Assembly (NCBI GenBank): GCA_025356445.1
Contig: JANXSZ010000035.1
Span: 1 to 64,000 of the forward strand
Direction of reading: 5' to 3'
DNA from: Betaproteobacteria bacterium
GTDB taxonomy: Bacteria; Pseudomonadota; Gammaproteobacteria; Burkholderiales; Burkholderiaceae_C
Length of the DNA stretch: 64,000 nt
Shown: piece after piece, positions 35,141 to 44,416 of the stretch
Layout of the letters: each line of letters begins with the position of its first letter
Numbering within the stretch: the stretch's first letter is position 1
Translations under genes and position numbers: made by a program
The notes under the pieces: generated by a model
What the model was told of the DNA's origin: nothing
What the model saw: the letters and a program-made list of their open reading frames with translations, nothing else
Databases searched by the model: none

Positions 35141-36513
35141 GCGGGTGTCGCAGGGGGCAGATTGCCACCGCCCAGCACCCAGGGCGCAATACCCAGCAGT
35201 TGCGCGGCTTGCAGTGCGGTGGCTTGCGTGGCCTCGATCGTTGTGCCGGTGATGTTCAGGTGGCCCATCTTGCGCCCCGGGCTGGCTTTGAGCTTGCCAT
35301 AGAGGTGCAGGTGTGTGCCGGGCAGGGCGAGCACCGCATCCCAGGCGGGCGTGCCCTTGGCCCACAGGTCGCCCAGCAGGTTGAGCATGATGGCGGGGCT
35401 GTGCTGGCGTGGTTGTGTCAATGGCAAACCCGCCAGGGTGCGCACTTGCAGGTCAAACTGCGAGCTGTCACAGGCGTCCATGCTGTAGTGGCCGCTGTTG
35501 TGCGGGCGCGGTGCGATTTCATTGACGACCAAGCCGCCCAGGGCCAAGGCGTCGGGTGAGCCTTCTTGGAGCACGAAGAATTCCACGCACAGCACACCGA
35601 CGTAATTCAAATCGTTTGCTATGGATTTCGCAGCTGCTACAGCCCGCTGGGCCAGCACCGAAGGGATGTTTCCTTCAAAAACCTGGGTAACGGCCAGGAT
35701 GCCGTCACGGTGCAGGTTCAGCTGGACAGGGAAATTCACCACCTGCCCATCGCGCCCACGTGCCAGGATGACGGAGCATTCCGCAGCCAGGGGCAGTTTT
35801 TTCTCCAGCACGCAAGGCACGTAGTGCAGGTGTTCCCAGGCCAGGGTCAGCGCCGTGGGGCTGTCAACCGAGGCTTGTCCCTTGCCGTCGTAGCCCATGC
35901 GGGTGGTTTTGACGATGCCGGGGAACAGGCTGGTGTCTACAGCGCGCAGTTGCGCCACGGTTTCGATCAGTGCGTAAGGCGCGCAGGGCACACCGCAGCG
36001 GCCGAAATGGGCTTTTTCCAGGGCGCGGTCTTGGGCGATGGCGACCGCGTCGGCACTGGGGGCGACAGGGCGCACTTTGGCCAGCGCCTCCAGCGCAGGC
36101 GCAGGCACGTTTTCAAACTCGGTGGTGATGGCGTCGCACTGGGCCGTCAACAGCGCCAGACCGGCTTCGTCCAGGTAGTCGGTTTGCACATGGCTGTGGC
36201 TGACATGCCCAGCAGGGCTGGACGCGTCAGGGTCCAGCACGGCGGTGAAGTAGCCCATGCGCTGTGCGGCGTGGGCGAACATGCGCCCCAGTTGGCCACC
36301 GCCCATCACGCCCAGCGTCATCTGGTGCTCGCCACCCATGGTGCCAGGGCGGCTCTCACGCTGGGGTGCTGGGGGGGTGTGCAGCGAGATGCCGCCTTCG
36401 CTGTTCGTGCTCACCTGGTGGTCTCCCACGTGGGCGATCGGGGCGAGGTGGTCTGGCCATTGCGCATTCGGAAGATTGCCAGGAAGCAGCACAGGCACAG
36501 GTGCGGTGCTCAT
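35137..36513 (-). CDS. purK: 5-(carboxyamino)imidazole ribonucleotide synthase, with an N-terminal insertion
   Basis: 458 residues, against roughly 370-400 for relatives. The ATG at 36513 overlaps the purE stop (ATGA). The beginning APVPVLLPG matches the usual betaproteobacterial N-terminus, but residues 13-65 interrupt it before [14 protein letters not shown], the nucleotide-binding start. The ATP-grasp core is intact: [25 protein letters not shown]-like [19 protein letters not shown] and [19 protein letters not shown]. It carboxylates AIR with ATP and bicarbonate, and PurE then moves the carboxyl group. An internal start at residue 59 (MGGEHQM) would bypass most of the insertion, so the true start needs protein data. 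Confidence 0.85.
   Translation of the reverse strand: MSTAPVPVLLPGNLPNAQWPDHLAPIAHVGDHQVSTNSEGGISLHTPPAPQRESRPGTMGGEHQMTLGVMGGGQLGRMFAHAAQRMGYFTAVLDPDASSPAGHVSHSHVQTDYLDEAGLALLTAQCDAITTEFENVPAPALEALAKVRPVAPSADAVAIAQDRALEKAHFGRCGVPCAPYALIETVAQLRAVDTSLFPGIVKTTRMGYDGKGQASVDSPTALTLAWEHLHYVPCVLEKKLPLAAECSVILARGRDGQVVNFPVQLNLHRDGILAVTQVFEGNIPSVLAQRAVAAAKSIANDLNYVGVLCVEFFVLQEGSPDALALGGLVVNEIAPRPHNSGHYSMDACDSSQFDLQVRTLAGLPLTQPRQHSPAIMLNLLGDLWAKGTPAWDAVLALPGTHLHLYGKLKASPGRKMGHLNITGTTIEATQATALQAAQLLGIAPWVLGGGNLPPATPA
36319..36477 (-). repeat. In-frame 159-nt insertion within the purK N-terminus
   Basis: It corresponds to PurK residues 13-65, between LLPG and [11 protein letters not shown], which are normally almost adjacent. 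The segment contains the perfect palindrome CCCACGTGGG and a duplicated GACCACC, and encodes Pro/Arg/Gly-rich, unstructured sequence. It looks like intergenic or repeat DNA captured in frame. Confidence 0.5.
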
Positions 36514-37001
36514 ACTGGGGGCAGCGTCATGCCACGCGCGGTTTCGGTTTGGGCCTGGCGAAAGGCGTCCAGTTGGGCTCGCAGGGCGGGGTCACTGCAG
36601 GCCAGCATGGCCACGGCAAACAGCGCCGCGTTGGCGGCCCCGGCGGCACCAATGGCGAATGTGGCCACCGGCACGCCCTTGGGCATTTGCACAATGCTGT
36701 AGAGCGAGTCCACGCCTTGCAGGTGCTTGCTGGCCACGGGCACACCGAGCACCGGTACGGTCGTCTTGGCCGCCAGCATGCCCGGCAGGTGCGCGGCCCC
36801 GCCAGCCCCGGCAATGATGGCGCGCAGGCCGCGCCCTACCGCCGCTTCGGCATAGCTGAACATGTCATCCGGCATGCGGTGGGCGGATACCACCTGGGCT
36901 TCGTGCGGAATGCCGAAGTGCTGCAAAATTTGTACCGCATGGTGCATGGTTTCCCAGTCAGAACTGGAACCCATCACCACGCCAACGAGGGGGGATGTCA
37001 T
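36510..37001 (-). CDS. purE: N5-carboxyaminoimidazole ribonucleotide mutase
   Basis: 163 residues, normal for class I PurE. The N-terminal [14 protein letters not shown] is the phosphate-binding loop. [14 protein letters not shown] contains the catalytic His. [25 protein letters not shown] and [20 protein letters not shown] are the family core. It converts N5-CAIR to CAIR in purine synthesis. It is the first gene of purE-purK-tsaC, with a 4-nt stop/start overlap to purK. Confidence 0.92.
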   Translation of the reverse strand: MTSPLVGVVMGSSSDWETMHHAVQILQHFGIPHEAQVVSAHRMPDDMFSYAEAAVGRGLRAIIAGAGGAAHLPGMLAAKTTVPVLGVPVASKHLQGVDSLYSIVQMPKGVPVATFAIGAAGAANAALFAVAMLACSDPALRAQLDAFRQAQTETARGMTLPPV

Positions 37002-37168
37002 AAAGTAGGTGGTCGGTAGGGCGGTTAAGCGGTTGGCCCAAGTTGCCGGATGGCCTGCGCACAGGCCTAGCCCGTAAACTTGCCGTATTTAAAAGTCAAC
37101 GAATTTTAAGGTTTCAACCTGAGCCCTTGTTTGAAACATGATTTGAAACATTACCTGAGCACCTTCCG

Positions 37169-38131
37169 ATGATTGACGTCACTATGCAAAACTTTGAGGC
37201 CGATGTGATCGCGGCCTCTATGACCACCCCCGTTTTGGTGGATTTTTGGGCGCCTTGGTGTGGCCCTTGTAAATCCCTCGGCCCCGTGCTGGAAAAGCTG
37301 GAAACCGACTACGAAGGCCGTTTTAATCTGGTCAAAATTGACTTTGACAACGAGCAGCAGCTCGCTGGGGCCTTCGGTGTGCGCAGCATTCCAACCTGTA
37401 TTCTGGTGGTAAATGGCCAACCGGTGGACGGTTTTACCGGCGCGCTGCCCGAAGGCCAGGTTCGCACCTTCCTCGACAAGCATGTGCCCGCTGGCGAAGC
37501 GCACCAGGCCGCTGACGAGGTTAATGAGGCTGACGATGCCCAAGCGTTGGCCGTTTCCGACCCTGAGCTGGCGCTGGTCAAGCTGCAAGAAGCCCTGGCG
37601 GTGAACCCTGCCAATGACGATGCCCGCTTCGACTACGTGAAGTTGCTCATCAGCCTGGGCTACCTGCCGGAAGCGCACAGTGCACTGGCCCCTGCGATGG
37701 TGCAAATACCGGTGCAACTGCGGTTTGACGCCTTGTTCCAATGGTTGAAAGCCATGGAATTTGTCGCTACAGATGCCCGTGCAACGTGGACGGTCCCCCA
37801 GTTTGACGCTGAAATCGCTAAAAACAAACGCGACTTCGACACCCGATTCGCCAAAAGCCAGGTGCTGATGGCCCAAGGCGCGATGATCGAAGCCATGGAC
37901 GAGCTGCTGGAAATCATCATGCGGGACAAAGCCTGGAACGCACAGGCTCCACGCAAAACCTATGTGGCCATTTTGGAGTTGCTGACCCCGCCCAAGCCCA
38001 AGGCGGTTGCGGATGCTTCGGGCAAAACAGCAGGAGGCATCGAGTTGGCGGGCAAAGCTGCCGTGAAAGAAGACCCGCAAGCGGCCCTGGTATCGACCTA
38101 CCGCCGCCGTCTGAGCATGGTGCTGAACTGA
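37169..38131 (+). CDS. cnoX: Thioredoxin-domain/TPR co-chaperone (CnoX/YbbN-like)
   Basis: 320 residues. The N-terminal thioredoxin fold (about 1-110) has FWAPWCGPCKSLGP with an intact C31-G-P-C34 pair, unlike E. coli YbbN, which lacks the second Cys. The cis-Pro loop is RSIPTCILV. A helical TPR-like C-terminal part (about 125-320) follows (DPELALVKLQEALAVNPANDDARFDYVKLLISLGYLPEA as a range). Proteins of this group bind unfolding clients and pass them to GroEL or DnaK during oxidative stress. It is cytoplasmic, with no signal peptide. It stands alone, convergent with an nfeD gene. Confidence 0.82.
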   Translation: MIDVTMQNFEADVIAASMTTPVLVDFWAPWCGPCKSLGPVLEKLETDYEGRFNLVKIDFDNEQQLAGAFGVRSIPTCILVVNGQPVDGFTGALPEGQVRTFLDKHVPAGEAHQAADEVNEADDAQALAVSDPELALVKLQEALAVNPANDDARFDYVKLLISLGYLPEAHSALAPAMVQIPVQLRFDALFQWLKAMEFVATDARATWTVPQFDAEIAKNKRDFDTRFAKSQVLMAQGAMIEAMDELLEIIMRDKAWNAQAPRKTYVAILELLTPPKPKAVADASGKTAGGIELAGKAAVKEDPQAALVSTYRRRLSMVLN

Positions 38132-38167
38132 CCTGCATCAGCTGGCTTGTGACATGCAGGCATAAAA

Positions 38168-38189
38168 AAACCGGCTGAAAAACCGGTTT
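38168..38189 (-). terminator. Terminator between convergent cnoX and nfeD-like genes
   Basis: AAACCGG and CCGGTTT form the stem. On the minus strand it is followed by a run of seven T, making it a good terminator for the nfeD-like gene. On the plus strand the T-run is short, so termination of cnoX is weaker. Confidence 0.75.
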
Positions 38190-38218
38190 GTCATGAGCCA
38201 TCCGCCGCAGCGCGAAAG

Positions 38219-38653
38219 TCAGTCTTTTTTCTCTTCCAGAATCAGCTTGCCTTCGCGCACTTCACGCACCATGTACTGGCCGCGATGGGCTTGTGAGCCT
38301 TTGGCCAGCTTGGCTTCCCAGTTGCGGCCTTTGAACACCACGTCCACATGGTCGCCTGAATCCCACTGTGAAATATGAACCTCGTCGCCATCGTCACTGA
38401 TGACGCTGTAGCGGGATTCTTCGGCCACTTGCAGCGCTTGGCCTGTAGGTGAGCGGCGCAGCCACCAGAGGCAGCCACCGCCTACCAGCACGGCGACGAT
38501 CAGCTCGAACACAAAGCCAAACCCCATCCAGGCAAACAGTGCAGCCATACCGAAACCAATGGCAATGGCCAACAAAGTGAATGTCCTCGTCAGCATTTCG
38601 AGGAAAACGGCCACCAAGGCCAAAACTACCCAAATCATCAGACTTCCGCTCAC
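38219..38653 (-). CDS. NfeD-like membrane protein (short form, second copy)
   Basis: 144 residues. The N-terminal half is two hydrophobic segments (MIWVVLALVAVFLEMLTRTFTLLAIAIGFGMAALFAW as a range). The C-terminal OB-fold has HVDVVFKGRNWEAKLAKG and GKLILEEKKD, parallel to the copy at 3998-4462. It lacks the serine protease domain of long NfeD proteins. No stomatin partner is next to it. It is monocistronic, with about 250 bp of non-coding sequence upstream in which I see no further gene. Confidence 0.75.
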   Translation of the reverse strand: MSGSLMIWVVLALVAVFLEMLTRTFTLLAIAIGFGMAALFAWMGFGFVFELIVAVLVGGGCLWWLRRSPTGQALQVAEESRYSVISDDGDEVHISQWDSGDHVDVVFKGRNWEAKLAKGSQAHRGQYMVREVREGKLILEEKKD

Positions 38654-38904
38654 GTGTACTTCTCCTTGTGTTTGGAACTCAGTGTAAATACTGAGTCAAG
38701 GCTGACCATACTGGTTTTTCGGTCAGTTTCCGATCTCTCCTTGGTAATCTCTGCTGTCTGCGAAGGTTAATTTGTGAAAAACTGTGCAAATGCCAGCTAA
38801 ACCTATGGCATTGATCTCGCTTTACTGTCGCGTCAAGGTCAACGGTTTTAACTTGTCTTGCAATGGCTGGATTGTAATCATTTGCCCATTTTCAGGGGGC
38901 GTGC

Positions 38905-41900
38905 TCAGTGCCCAGCGTGGCCCGTCATCAGCGTGACATTCCCGCCAGCTGCGGTGGTGTTGACGGTCAGGGTCTGCTCGGCGCAAAACCGGATCAGATA
39001 GTGCGGCCCGCCGGCTTTCGGCCCTGTGCCGCTCAAGCCTTCACCGCCAAACGGCTGCAAGCCCACCACCGCCCCGATGATGTTGCGGTTGACATACACG
39101 TTGCCCGTGTGTGCCAGCGCGGCAAGGGCCTGTGCGCGGCTGTCAATGCGGGTTTGGATGCCCAACGTAAGGCCATAGCCCAGTTGATTAATCTGAGCGA
39201 TGACGGCAGCCGGATCGCTCAGCGTGCCACTGCCCCAGCGGACGATATGCAGCACGGGGCCAAAAATCTCCTGTGTCACGTCGCTGATACCGGCCACCTC
39301 AAATGCCTTGGGGGCAATTAAATTGATAGCATTTGTAGCTGATTCAACCTGCTCAAAAATCGGTTTTGCAGTGCTGTTCAGGCGCGCAACATGCTGCACG
39401 ATGCCAGTGAATGCCTCGGTGTCTATCACCGGCCCCACGTCGGTGGCCACATCTGCGGGGTTGCCCACGTTCAATTCCAGCGCCGCGCCATGCACCATGG
39501 CGATCACGCTGTCGGCAATCGCCTCGTGGACGCACAGCAGCCGCAGCGCCGAGCACCGCTGCCCTGCACTGCGGAAGGCGCTTTGCACCACCGCATCTGC
39601 CACCTGCTCGGGCAGCGCGGTGGAGTCCACCAGCATCGCGTTGATGCCGCCTGTCTCGGCAATCAGCGGCGTGATGGGGCCGTCTTTCGCCGCCAGGGCG
39701 CGGTTGATGATTTTGGCGACCTGGGTTGAACCGGTGAACACCACGCCCGCAATCCCCGGGTGCGTGACCAGCGCGGCGCCCACCGTCTCTCCTGGGCCAT
39801 GGAACAGCTGCAATGCGTCCACCGGCACGCCTGCTGCGTGCAACAGTTGGATGGCTGCTGCAGCGATGCCAGGGGTTTGCTCGGCTGGTTTGGCCAGCAC
39901 GGTGTTGCCTGTGGCCAATGCTGCAGCGACTTGGCCCATGAAGATGGCCAGCGGGAAATTCCACGGGCTGATGCACACCCAGGGGCCGCGTGCGGTCAGG
40001 CGCAGTGTGTTGCTTTCGCCGGTGATGCCCAAGTTCTCCCCCGCCGCCTGAGCGGGCATCGCCATCGGCTGCATCAAGCGTTCTGCTTCAGCGGCGTAGT
40101 AGCGCAAAAAGTCCACCGCTTCACGCACTTCCCCGACGGCATCGCCCCAGGTTTTGAAGGCTTCTTTGACCAGCAGCGCGCAAAAATGCGGCATCTGGGC
40201 TTGCAATGCATCGGCCGCGTGGCGCAGCAGGGCCGCACGCGTTGTGACTGGTGTTTTGCTCCAAATTTGATAGCTGCTCAAGCTCTTGGAAAGGGCGCTG
40301 TCGATGGTTTTCACGTCAAACTCGGCCACCACAGGCACCACGGTGGTGGTGTGGGCTGCCAGCAGCGGTGCCAGCATGCCATGCACGGCCAAATCCAGGC
40401 CCTGGCTGTTGCGGCGGGACGGGCCAAACAGATCAGCGGGCAAGGCTACTGCGCTGTCCGCTTCCAGCCTCAGGGGGGAGATCAGCAGCTCTTCCATGCC
40501 CACTGATTCATCTGCCAGCTGGTGGACGAAGGATGAATTCGCCCCGTTTTCCAGCAAGCGCCGCACCAGGTACGCCAGCAGGTCTTTGTGTGCGCCGACG
40601 GGAGCGTAGACGCGGCAGGCGATGAGGGGGTTTTTCAAAACTTCCCGATAGACGCCTTCGCCCATGCCGTGCAGGCGCTGCAATTCAAAGCTGGATGTGT
40701 TGGATTTCGCAGCCATCTGCAAAATCGCTGCGATGGTGGCGGCGTTGTGCGTTGCAAACTGGGGGTAAATCGCATCCGGCACATTCAGCATGGCCTGGGC
40801 GCAGGCGAGGTAGGACACATCGGTGTGGTGCTTGTGCGTGAACACCGGGTAGGCGGGCAGACCCAGTTCTTGGGCACGCTTGATTTCAGCGTCCCAGTAC
40901 GCGCCTTTGACGAGGCGGCACATCAGGCGAACTTGGTGCTTGCGGGCCAGTGCTGTGACCTGTTCAATCAGTTCCAGCGCCCGCGTTTGGTAGGCTTGCA
41001 GTGCGAGACCCAAGCCGCCCCACTGGGGGTAATGCTGTGCCACTTGGGCGATCAGCGCCTCGAACACATCGAGCGAGAGCTCCAGCCGGTCAACCTCTTC
41101 CGCGTCAATGGTCAGGTTGATATTGGCCTTGGCGGCCTGTTCACACAGCCCCCATACGCGCGGCACCAGCTCGGCCATCACGCGGGCGTGCTGGGTGTGC
41201 TCGTAGCGCGGGTGCAGGGCGCTCAGCTTGATGGAAATACCATCGTTTCGCTCTACTGCGCCTGCTGCATGAGCTTTGGCAGCTATGGTTTGTATAGCGT
41301 TGGTGTAGTTGGCCAGGTAGTGTTGCGCATCGGCTTCGGTGCGCGCGCCTTCGCCCAGCATGTCGTAGCTGAAGGTGAGTTGCCCCCACGCTGGTTGCTG
41401 CGCATACGGCGCTGCCCCCCGAGGGGGCTGTTCCACCTTAGAGCGGCCCGGCGGCGTAACGTTGGCTGTGCGCTTGCGGGCACTGTCCGCCTCATGCATC
41501 GCGTCGGTGATGGTCTGGCCCAGCACAAACTGTTTGCCCAACAGCTGCACCGCCCGTACTGTCGCCGCCACTACGGTTTTAGCACCGAGTTGGGTGACCA
41601 AGTTGGGCTGGTTGCCGCCTTCATGGGGCAAAAACTTCTTCGACATGGCGATGGCGGCTGACGACAAATTGGCCAGCATCCCGTCGCTGCCGCCTTCAAA
41701 GTCCGCCCGGCCCAGCTGGTCGGCGGTGAGGGCGATGGCAGTTTGCGCATCAGGCACGCGCAGCAAGGCCTCAGCCAGCCGCATCAGCGCCAAGCCTTCG
41801 GCGCTGGAGATGGGGTATTCCTTGAGCAGGCTTTCCATGGCCCAAAACGGCGGCGGGTTGTCGCGCACCGCCTGCACCCAGGGTTTGGCGCTGCGGGCTG

Positions 41901-41997
41901 CGCTGGCCCAGTCAAGTGCGCCACCGTGCAAGACACGCAGGCGCTCAGCCAGGACTTGGGCTTCAGGTCGGTAGGGAAAGGGCAGGCGGTCTGACAT
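38905..41997 (-). CDS. putA: Bifunctional proline dehydrogenase / L-glutamate-5-semialdehyde dehydrogenase
   Basis: 1030 residues from the ATG at 41997, which follows GAGGA. There is no N-terminal ribbon-helix-helix DNA-binding domain, so this is the shorter type A PutA. The FAD-dependent PRODH barrel (about 205-530) contains ISIKLSALHPRYEH, LMCRLVKGAYWD and YAPVGAHKDLLAYLVRRLLENGAN. The aldehyde dehydrogenase (about 570-1010) contains ETGGINAMLVD and GQRCSAL with the catalytic Cys near residue 812. It oxidises proline to glutamate with channelled P5C. Residues 180-206 look like an in-frame repeat insertion. It is divergent from an Lrp-type regulator. AT-rich motifs occur at three places in the gene. 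Confidence 0.92.
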   Translation of the reverse strand: MSDRLPFPYRPEAQVLAERLRVLHGGALDWASAARSAKPWVQAVRDNPPPFWAMESLLKEYPISSAEGLALMRLAEALLRVPDAQTAIALTADQLGRADFEGGSDGMLANLSSAAIAMSKKFLPHEGGNQPNLVTQLGAKTVVAATVRAVQLLGKQFVLGQTITDAMHEADSARKRTANVTPPGRSKVEQPPRGAAPYAQQPAWGQLTFSYDMLGEGARTEADAQHYLANYTNAIQTIAAKAHAAGAVERNDGISIKLSALHPRYEHTQHARVMAELVPRVWGLCEQAAKANINLTIDAEEVDRLELSLDVFEALIAQVAQHYPQWGGLGLALQAYQTRALELIEQVTALARKHQVRLMCRLVKGAYWDAEIKRAQELGLPAYPVFTHKHHTDVSYLACAQAMLNVPDAIYPQFATHNAATIAAILQMAAKSNTSSFELQRLHGMGEGVYREVLKNPLIACRVYAPVGAHKDLLAYLVRRLLENGANSSFVHQLADESVGMEELLISPLRLEADSAVALPADLFGPSRRNSQGLDLAVHGMLAPLLAAHTTTVVPVVAEFDVKTIDSALSKSLSSYQIWSKTPVTTRAALLRHAADALQAQMPHFCALLVKEAFKTWGDAVGEVREAVDFLRYYAAEAERLMQPMAMPAQAAGENLGITGESNTLRLTARGPWVCISPWNFPLAIFMGQVAAALATGNTVLAKPAEQTPGIAAAAIQLLHAAGVPVDALQLFHGPGETVGAALVTHPGIAGVVFTGSTQVAKIINRALAAKDGPITPLIAETGGINAMLVDSTALPEQVADAVVQSAFRSAGQRCSALRLLCVHEAIADSVIAMVHGAALELNVGNPADVATDVGPVIDTEAFTGIVQHVARLNSTAKPIFEQVESATNAINLIAPKAFEVAGISDVTQEIFGPVLHIVRWGSGTLSDPAAVIAQINQLGYGLTLGIQTRIDSRAQALAALAHTGNVYVNRNIIGAVVGLQPFGGEGLSGTGPKAGGPHYLIRFCAEQTLTVNTTAAGGNVTLMTGHAGH
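41380..41460 (-). repeat. In-frame GC-rich palindromic element inside putA
   Basis: It encodes PutA residues 180-206 (Pro/Arg/Gly/Gln-rich), between ARKRTAN and LTFSYDMLGEG, which lie nearly adjacent in other PutA proteins. The DNA holds GCCCCC-CGA-GGGGGC (41414-41428) and then GCGGCCCGGC, typical of intergenic palindromic repeats that I recall from Comamonadaceae. Its length (81 nt) keeps the frame. Confidence 0.6.
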
Positions 41998-42102
41998 GGC
42001 GAAATCCTCTTTGTGATGAATATGCCTATAGTTCAGCAATTCCAGATGAATTTCTCACTGAAAATAAAGCCTTGTACCGAATAATCAAACGATAGATGCA
42101 CC

Positions 42103-42570
42103 ATGACGCTGCCTGACCTTGACCGCATCGACCTGAAGATTCTGAACCTGTTGCAGCACGATGGCCGCTTGTCCAACCTCAAATTGGCCGAAGCCGTCAC
42201 CCTGTCGCCCACTGCCGTGCTGGCCCGCACCCAGCGCTTGAGTCGGGAGGGTTTCATTCTGGGCTATGAGGCCAGGCTGAAACCGCTCAAACTCGGGCGC
42301 GGCATGATGGTGTTCGTCGAGGTGCTGCTGGATCGCACCACGCCGAACGTGTTTGAGCAGTTCAAGGCGGCGATGCAGGTGCAAGACGCTATCCTGGAAT
42401 GCCACATGGTGGCCGGTGGCTTTGATTACCTGCTCAAAACCCGCATGGCCGACATGGCGGCATACCGTGAATTTGCGGGCACGGTGCTGTGGCAACTGCC
42501 TGGGGTGCGCGAGACACGCACCTACGCGGTGATGGAAGAGGTGAAAAACACGACGAGGCTCCCTCTCTAG
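42103..42570 (+). CDS. putR: Lrp/AsnC-family regulator, probable activator of putA
   Basis: 155 residues. The N-terminal HTH is LDRIDLKILNLLQHDGRLSNLKLAEAVTLSPTAVLARTQRL (residues about 5-48, given as a range). The C-terminal RAM domain binds amino acids (HMVAGGFDYLLKTRMADMAAYREFA). It lies divergent from putA across 105 bp. In alphaproteobacteria and betaproteobacteria the adjacent Lrp member (PutR) activates putA in response to proline. That role is inferred from position. Confidence 0.83.
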   Translation: MTLPDLDRIDLKILNLLQHDGRLSNLKLAEAVTLSPTAVLARTQRLSREGFILGYEARLKPLKLGRGMMVFVEVLLDRTTPNVFEQFKAAMQVQDAILECHMVAGGFDYLLKTRMADMAAYREFAGTVLWQLPGVRETRTYAVMEEVKNTTRLPL

Positions 42571-42589
42571 GCGAGCTGTTGATAGCGCA

Positions 42590-43300
42590 TTAAGTTTTTA
42601 ACACCCTGGCCCGCTCGCCAAAAATCGCCGTCCCCACCCGTACCATCGTGCTGCCCGCTTGAATGGCGGCGTCCAGGTCGGCGCTCATGCCCATTGAGAG
42701 CGTGTCAAACCCTGCTGCATGCTGGCCCAAGCTGGTTTTTATCTGGTCAAACAGGGCTGCTGCGCGCTTGTGTACGGCTAACTGTGCTTCAAATTCAATA
42801 GCGGGTTCTGGTATGGTCATGAGGCCACGCAAGGTCAGCCGGGGCAGTGCTGCCACCGCCAGTGCCAAGGCCTGTGCGTCCTCTGGGGTTACGCCAGATT
42901 TGGTGTCGCCGCCGTCGATATTGACCTGCAGGCACACCTGCAAGGGGGGCAAGTCGGCGGGGCGCTGTTCGCTCAGGCGCTGGGCGATTTTCAGGCGGTC
43001 AATGCTGTGAACCCAGTCAAACTGTTCTGCCACAGGCTTTGTTTTGTTGCTTTGGAGCGGGCCAATGCAGTGCCATTGCAGCGGTAAATCATGCAGAGCG
43101 GCGATTTTCTCCAGTGCTTCTTGAATGTAGTTCTCTCCGAACGCGGTAAGTCCGGCCCCGTAAGCCTCGCGCAGCGCGGATGGGCTTTGCGTTTTGGAGA
43201 CGGCCAGCAGGGTGACGCTGGCCAGATTGCGTTTTGCCGTGGCGCAGGCTTGGGCAATTTGCGCCTGCACCGTCTGTAGGTTCTGGGGAATCGTGGTCAT
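42590..43300 (-). CDS. yggS: PLP-homeostasis protein (YggS/PLPBP family)
   Basis: 236 residues from the ATG at 43300; the upstream TTG has no advantage. LLAVSKTQ holds the PLP-binding lysine, GENYIQEA and WHCIGPLQSNK are conserved, and the end has LSMGMSADLDAAIQAGSTMVRVGTAIFG with the phosphate-binding SMGMS. It is a single-domain fold III PLP protein without enzyme activity, which controls free PLP and amino acid balance. It sits divergent from pilT with a 60-bp gap, the same neighbourhood as in many proteobacteria. Confidence 0.9.
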   Translation of the reverse strand: MTTIPQNLQTVQAQIAQACATAKRNLASVTLLAVSKTQSPSALREAYGAGLTAFGENYIQEALEKIAALHDLPLQWHCIGPLQSNKTKPVAEQFDWVHSIDRLKIAQRLSEQRPADLPPLQVCLQVNIDGGDTKSGVTPEDAQALALAVAALPRLTLRGLMTIPEPAIEFEAQLAVHKRAAALFDQIKTSLGQHAAGFDTLSMGMSADLDAAIQAGSTMVRVGTAIFGERARVLKT

Positions 43301-43360
43301 AATTGCTTGCAAGCGTACCAAACCCTAGAACTCCCGCTTGCGCAACCCCGAGAGCACACC

Positions 43361-44404
43361 GTGGACATCACCCAACTGCTGGCCTTCAGCGTCAAAAACA
43401 AAGCGTCTGACTTGCACTTATCCGCCGGTCTGCCCCCCATGATTCGGGTGCATGGCGATGTGCGCCGCATCAACGTGGAGCCGCTGGACCACAAGGCGGT
43501 ACACGCCATGGTCTACGACATCATGAACGACAGCCAGCGCAAGGTGTTTGAAGAGTTTTTGGAGATCGATTTCTCTTTTGAAATCGAAGGCTTGGCGCGT
43601 TTTCGGGTGAACGCGTTTAACCACCAGCGTGGGGCGGGCGGTGTGTTCCGAACGATTCCATCCAAAATCCTGTCGCTGGAGCAATTGGGCGCGCCCAAAA
43701 TTTTTGCTGATCTGGCCATGAAACCACGTGGCATGGTGCTGGTGACAGGGCCTACCGGTTCGGGCAAGTCCACCACGCTGGCCGCCATGGTGAATTACCT
43801 CAACGAGAACGAATACGGTCACATCCTGACGGTGGAAGACCCGATTGAGTTCGTCCACGAGTCCAAAAAATGCCTGATTAACCAGCGCGAGGTGGGGCCG
43901 CACACGATGAGCTTTGCAGCCGCGCTGAAATCTGCGCTGCGCGAGGATCCAGACGCCATTCTGGTGGGTGAAATGCGTGATCTGGAGACGATTCGCTTGG
44001 CCATGACGGCCGCTGAAACCGGTCATCTGGTGTTCGGCACCCTGCACACCAGCAGTGCGGCGAAGACCATCGACCGGATTATTGACGTGTTCCCCGCTGA
44101 AGAAAAAGAGATGGTGCGGGCCATGCTTTCCGAGTCGTTGCAGGCGGTGATTTCGCAAACCCTGTGCAAAACCAAAGATGGCCAGGGCCGGATTGCTGCG
44201 CACGAGATCATGATTGGCACGCCAGCCATCCGTAATTTGATTCGTGAGGCGAAGGTGGCGCAGATGTACTCGTCGATCCAGACCGGCAGCAGTTACGGGA
44301 TGCAGACGTTGGACCAAAATTTGTCTGACTTGGTCAAGCGAAACATCATTTCTGGTGCTGAAGCGCGCGGCAAAGCCAAGATCCCCGAGAATTTTCCGAA
44401 CTAA
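43361..44404 (+). CDS. pilT: Type IV pilus retraction ATPase PilT
   Basis: 347 residues, the standard PilT length, if the GTG at 43361 is used. It has GAGAG 7 nt upstream and gives the canonical start DITQLLAFSVKNKASDLHLSAG. Walker A is GPTGSGKSTT (residues 130-138), the Asp box is LTVEDPIEFVH, Walker B is ILVGEMRDLET and the His box is GHLVFGTLHTSSA. The C-terminal AIRNLIREAKVAQMYSSIQTG carries the AIRNLIRE retraction motif. It powers pilus retraction (twitching, DNA uptake, adhesion). It is followed by pilU after 12 nt. The dprA gene at 58 kb fits natural competence. Confidence 0.93.
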   Translation: MDITQLLAFSVKNKASDLHLSAGLPPMIRVHGDVRRINVEPLDHKAVHAMVYDIMNDSQRKVFEEFLEIDFSFEIEGLARFRVNAFNHQRGAGGVFRTIPSKILSLEQLGAPKIFADLAMKPRGMVLVTGPTGSGKSTTLAAMVNYLNENEYGHILTVEDPIEFVHESKKCLINQREVGPHTMSFAAALKSALREDPDAILVGEMRDLETIRLAMTAAETGHLVFGTLHTSSAAKTIDRIIDVFPAEEKEMVRAMLSESLQAVISQTLCKTKDGQGRIAAHEIMIGTPAIRNLIREAKVAQMYSSIQTGSSYGMQTLDQNLSDLVKRNIISGAEARGKAKIPENFPN

Positions 44405-44416
44405 TCAGGATTTGCC

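Noticed and set aside
35566-36702. Plus-strand open frame of 378 codons
   Set aside because: It is antisense to purK and purE, both certain; the composition is that of a shadow frame.
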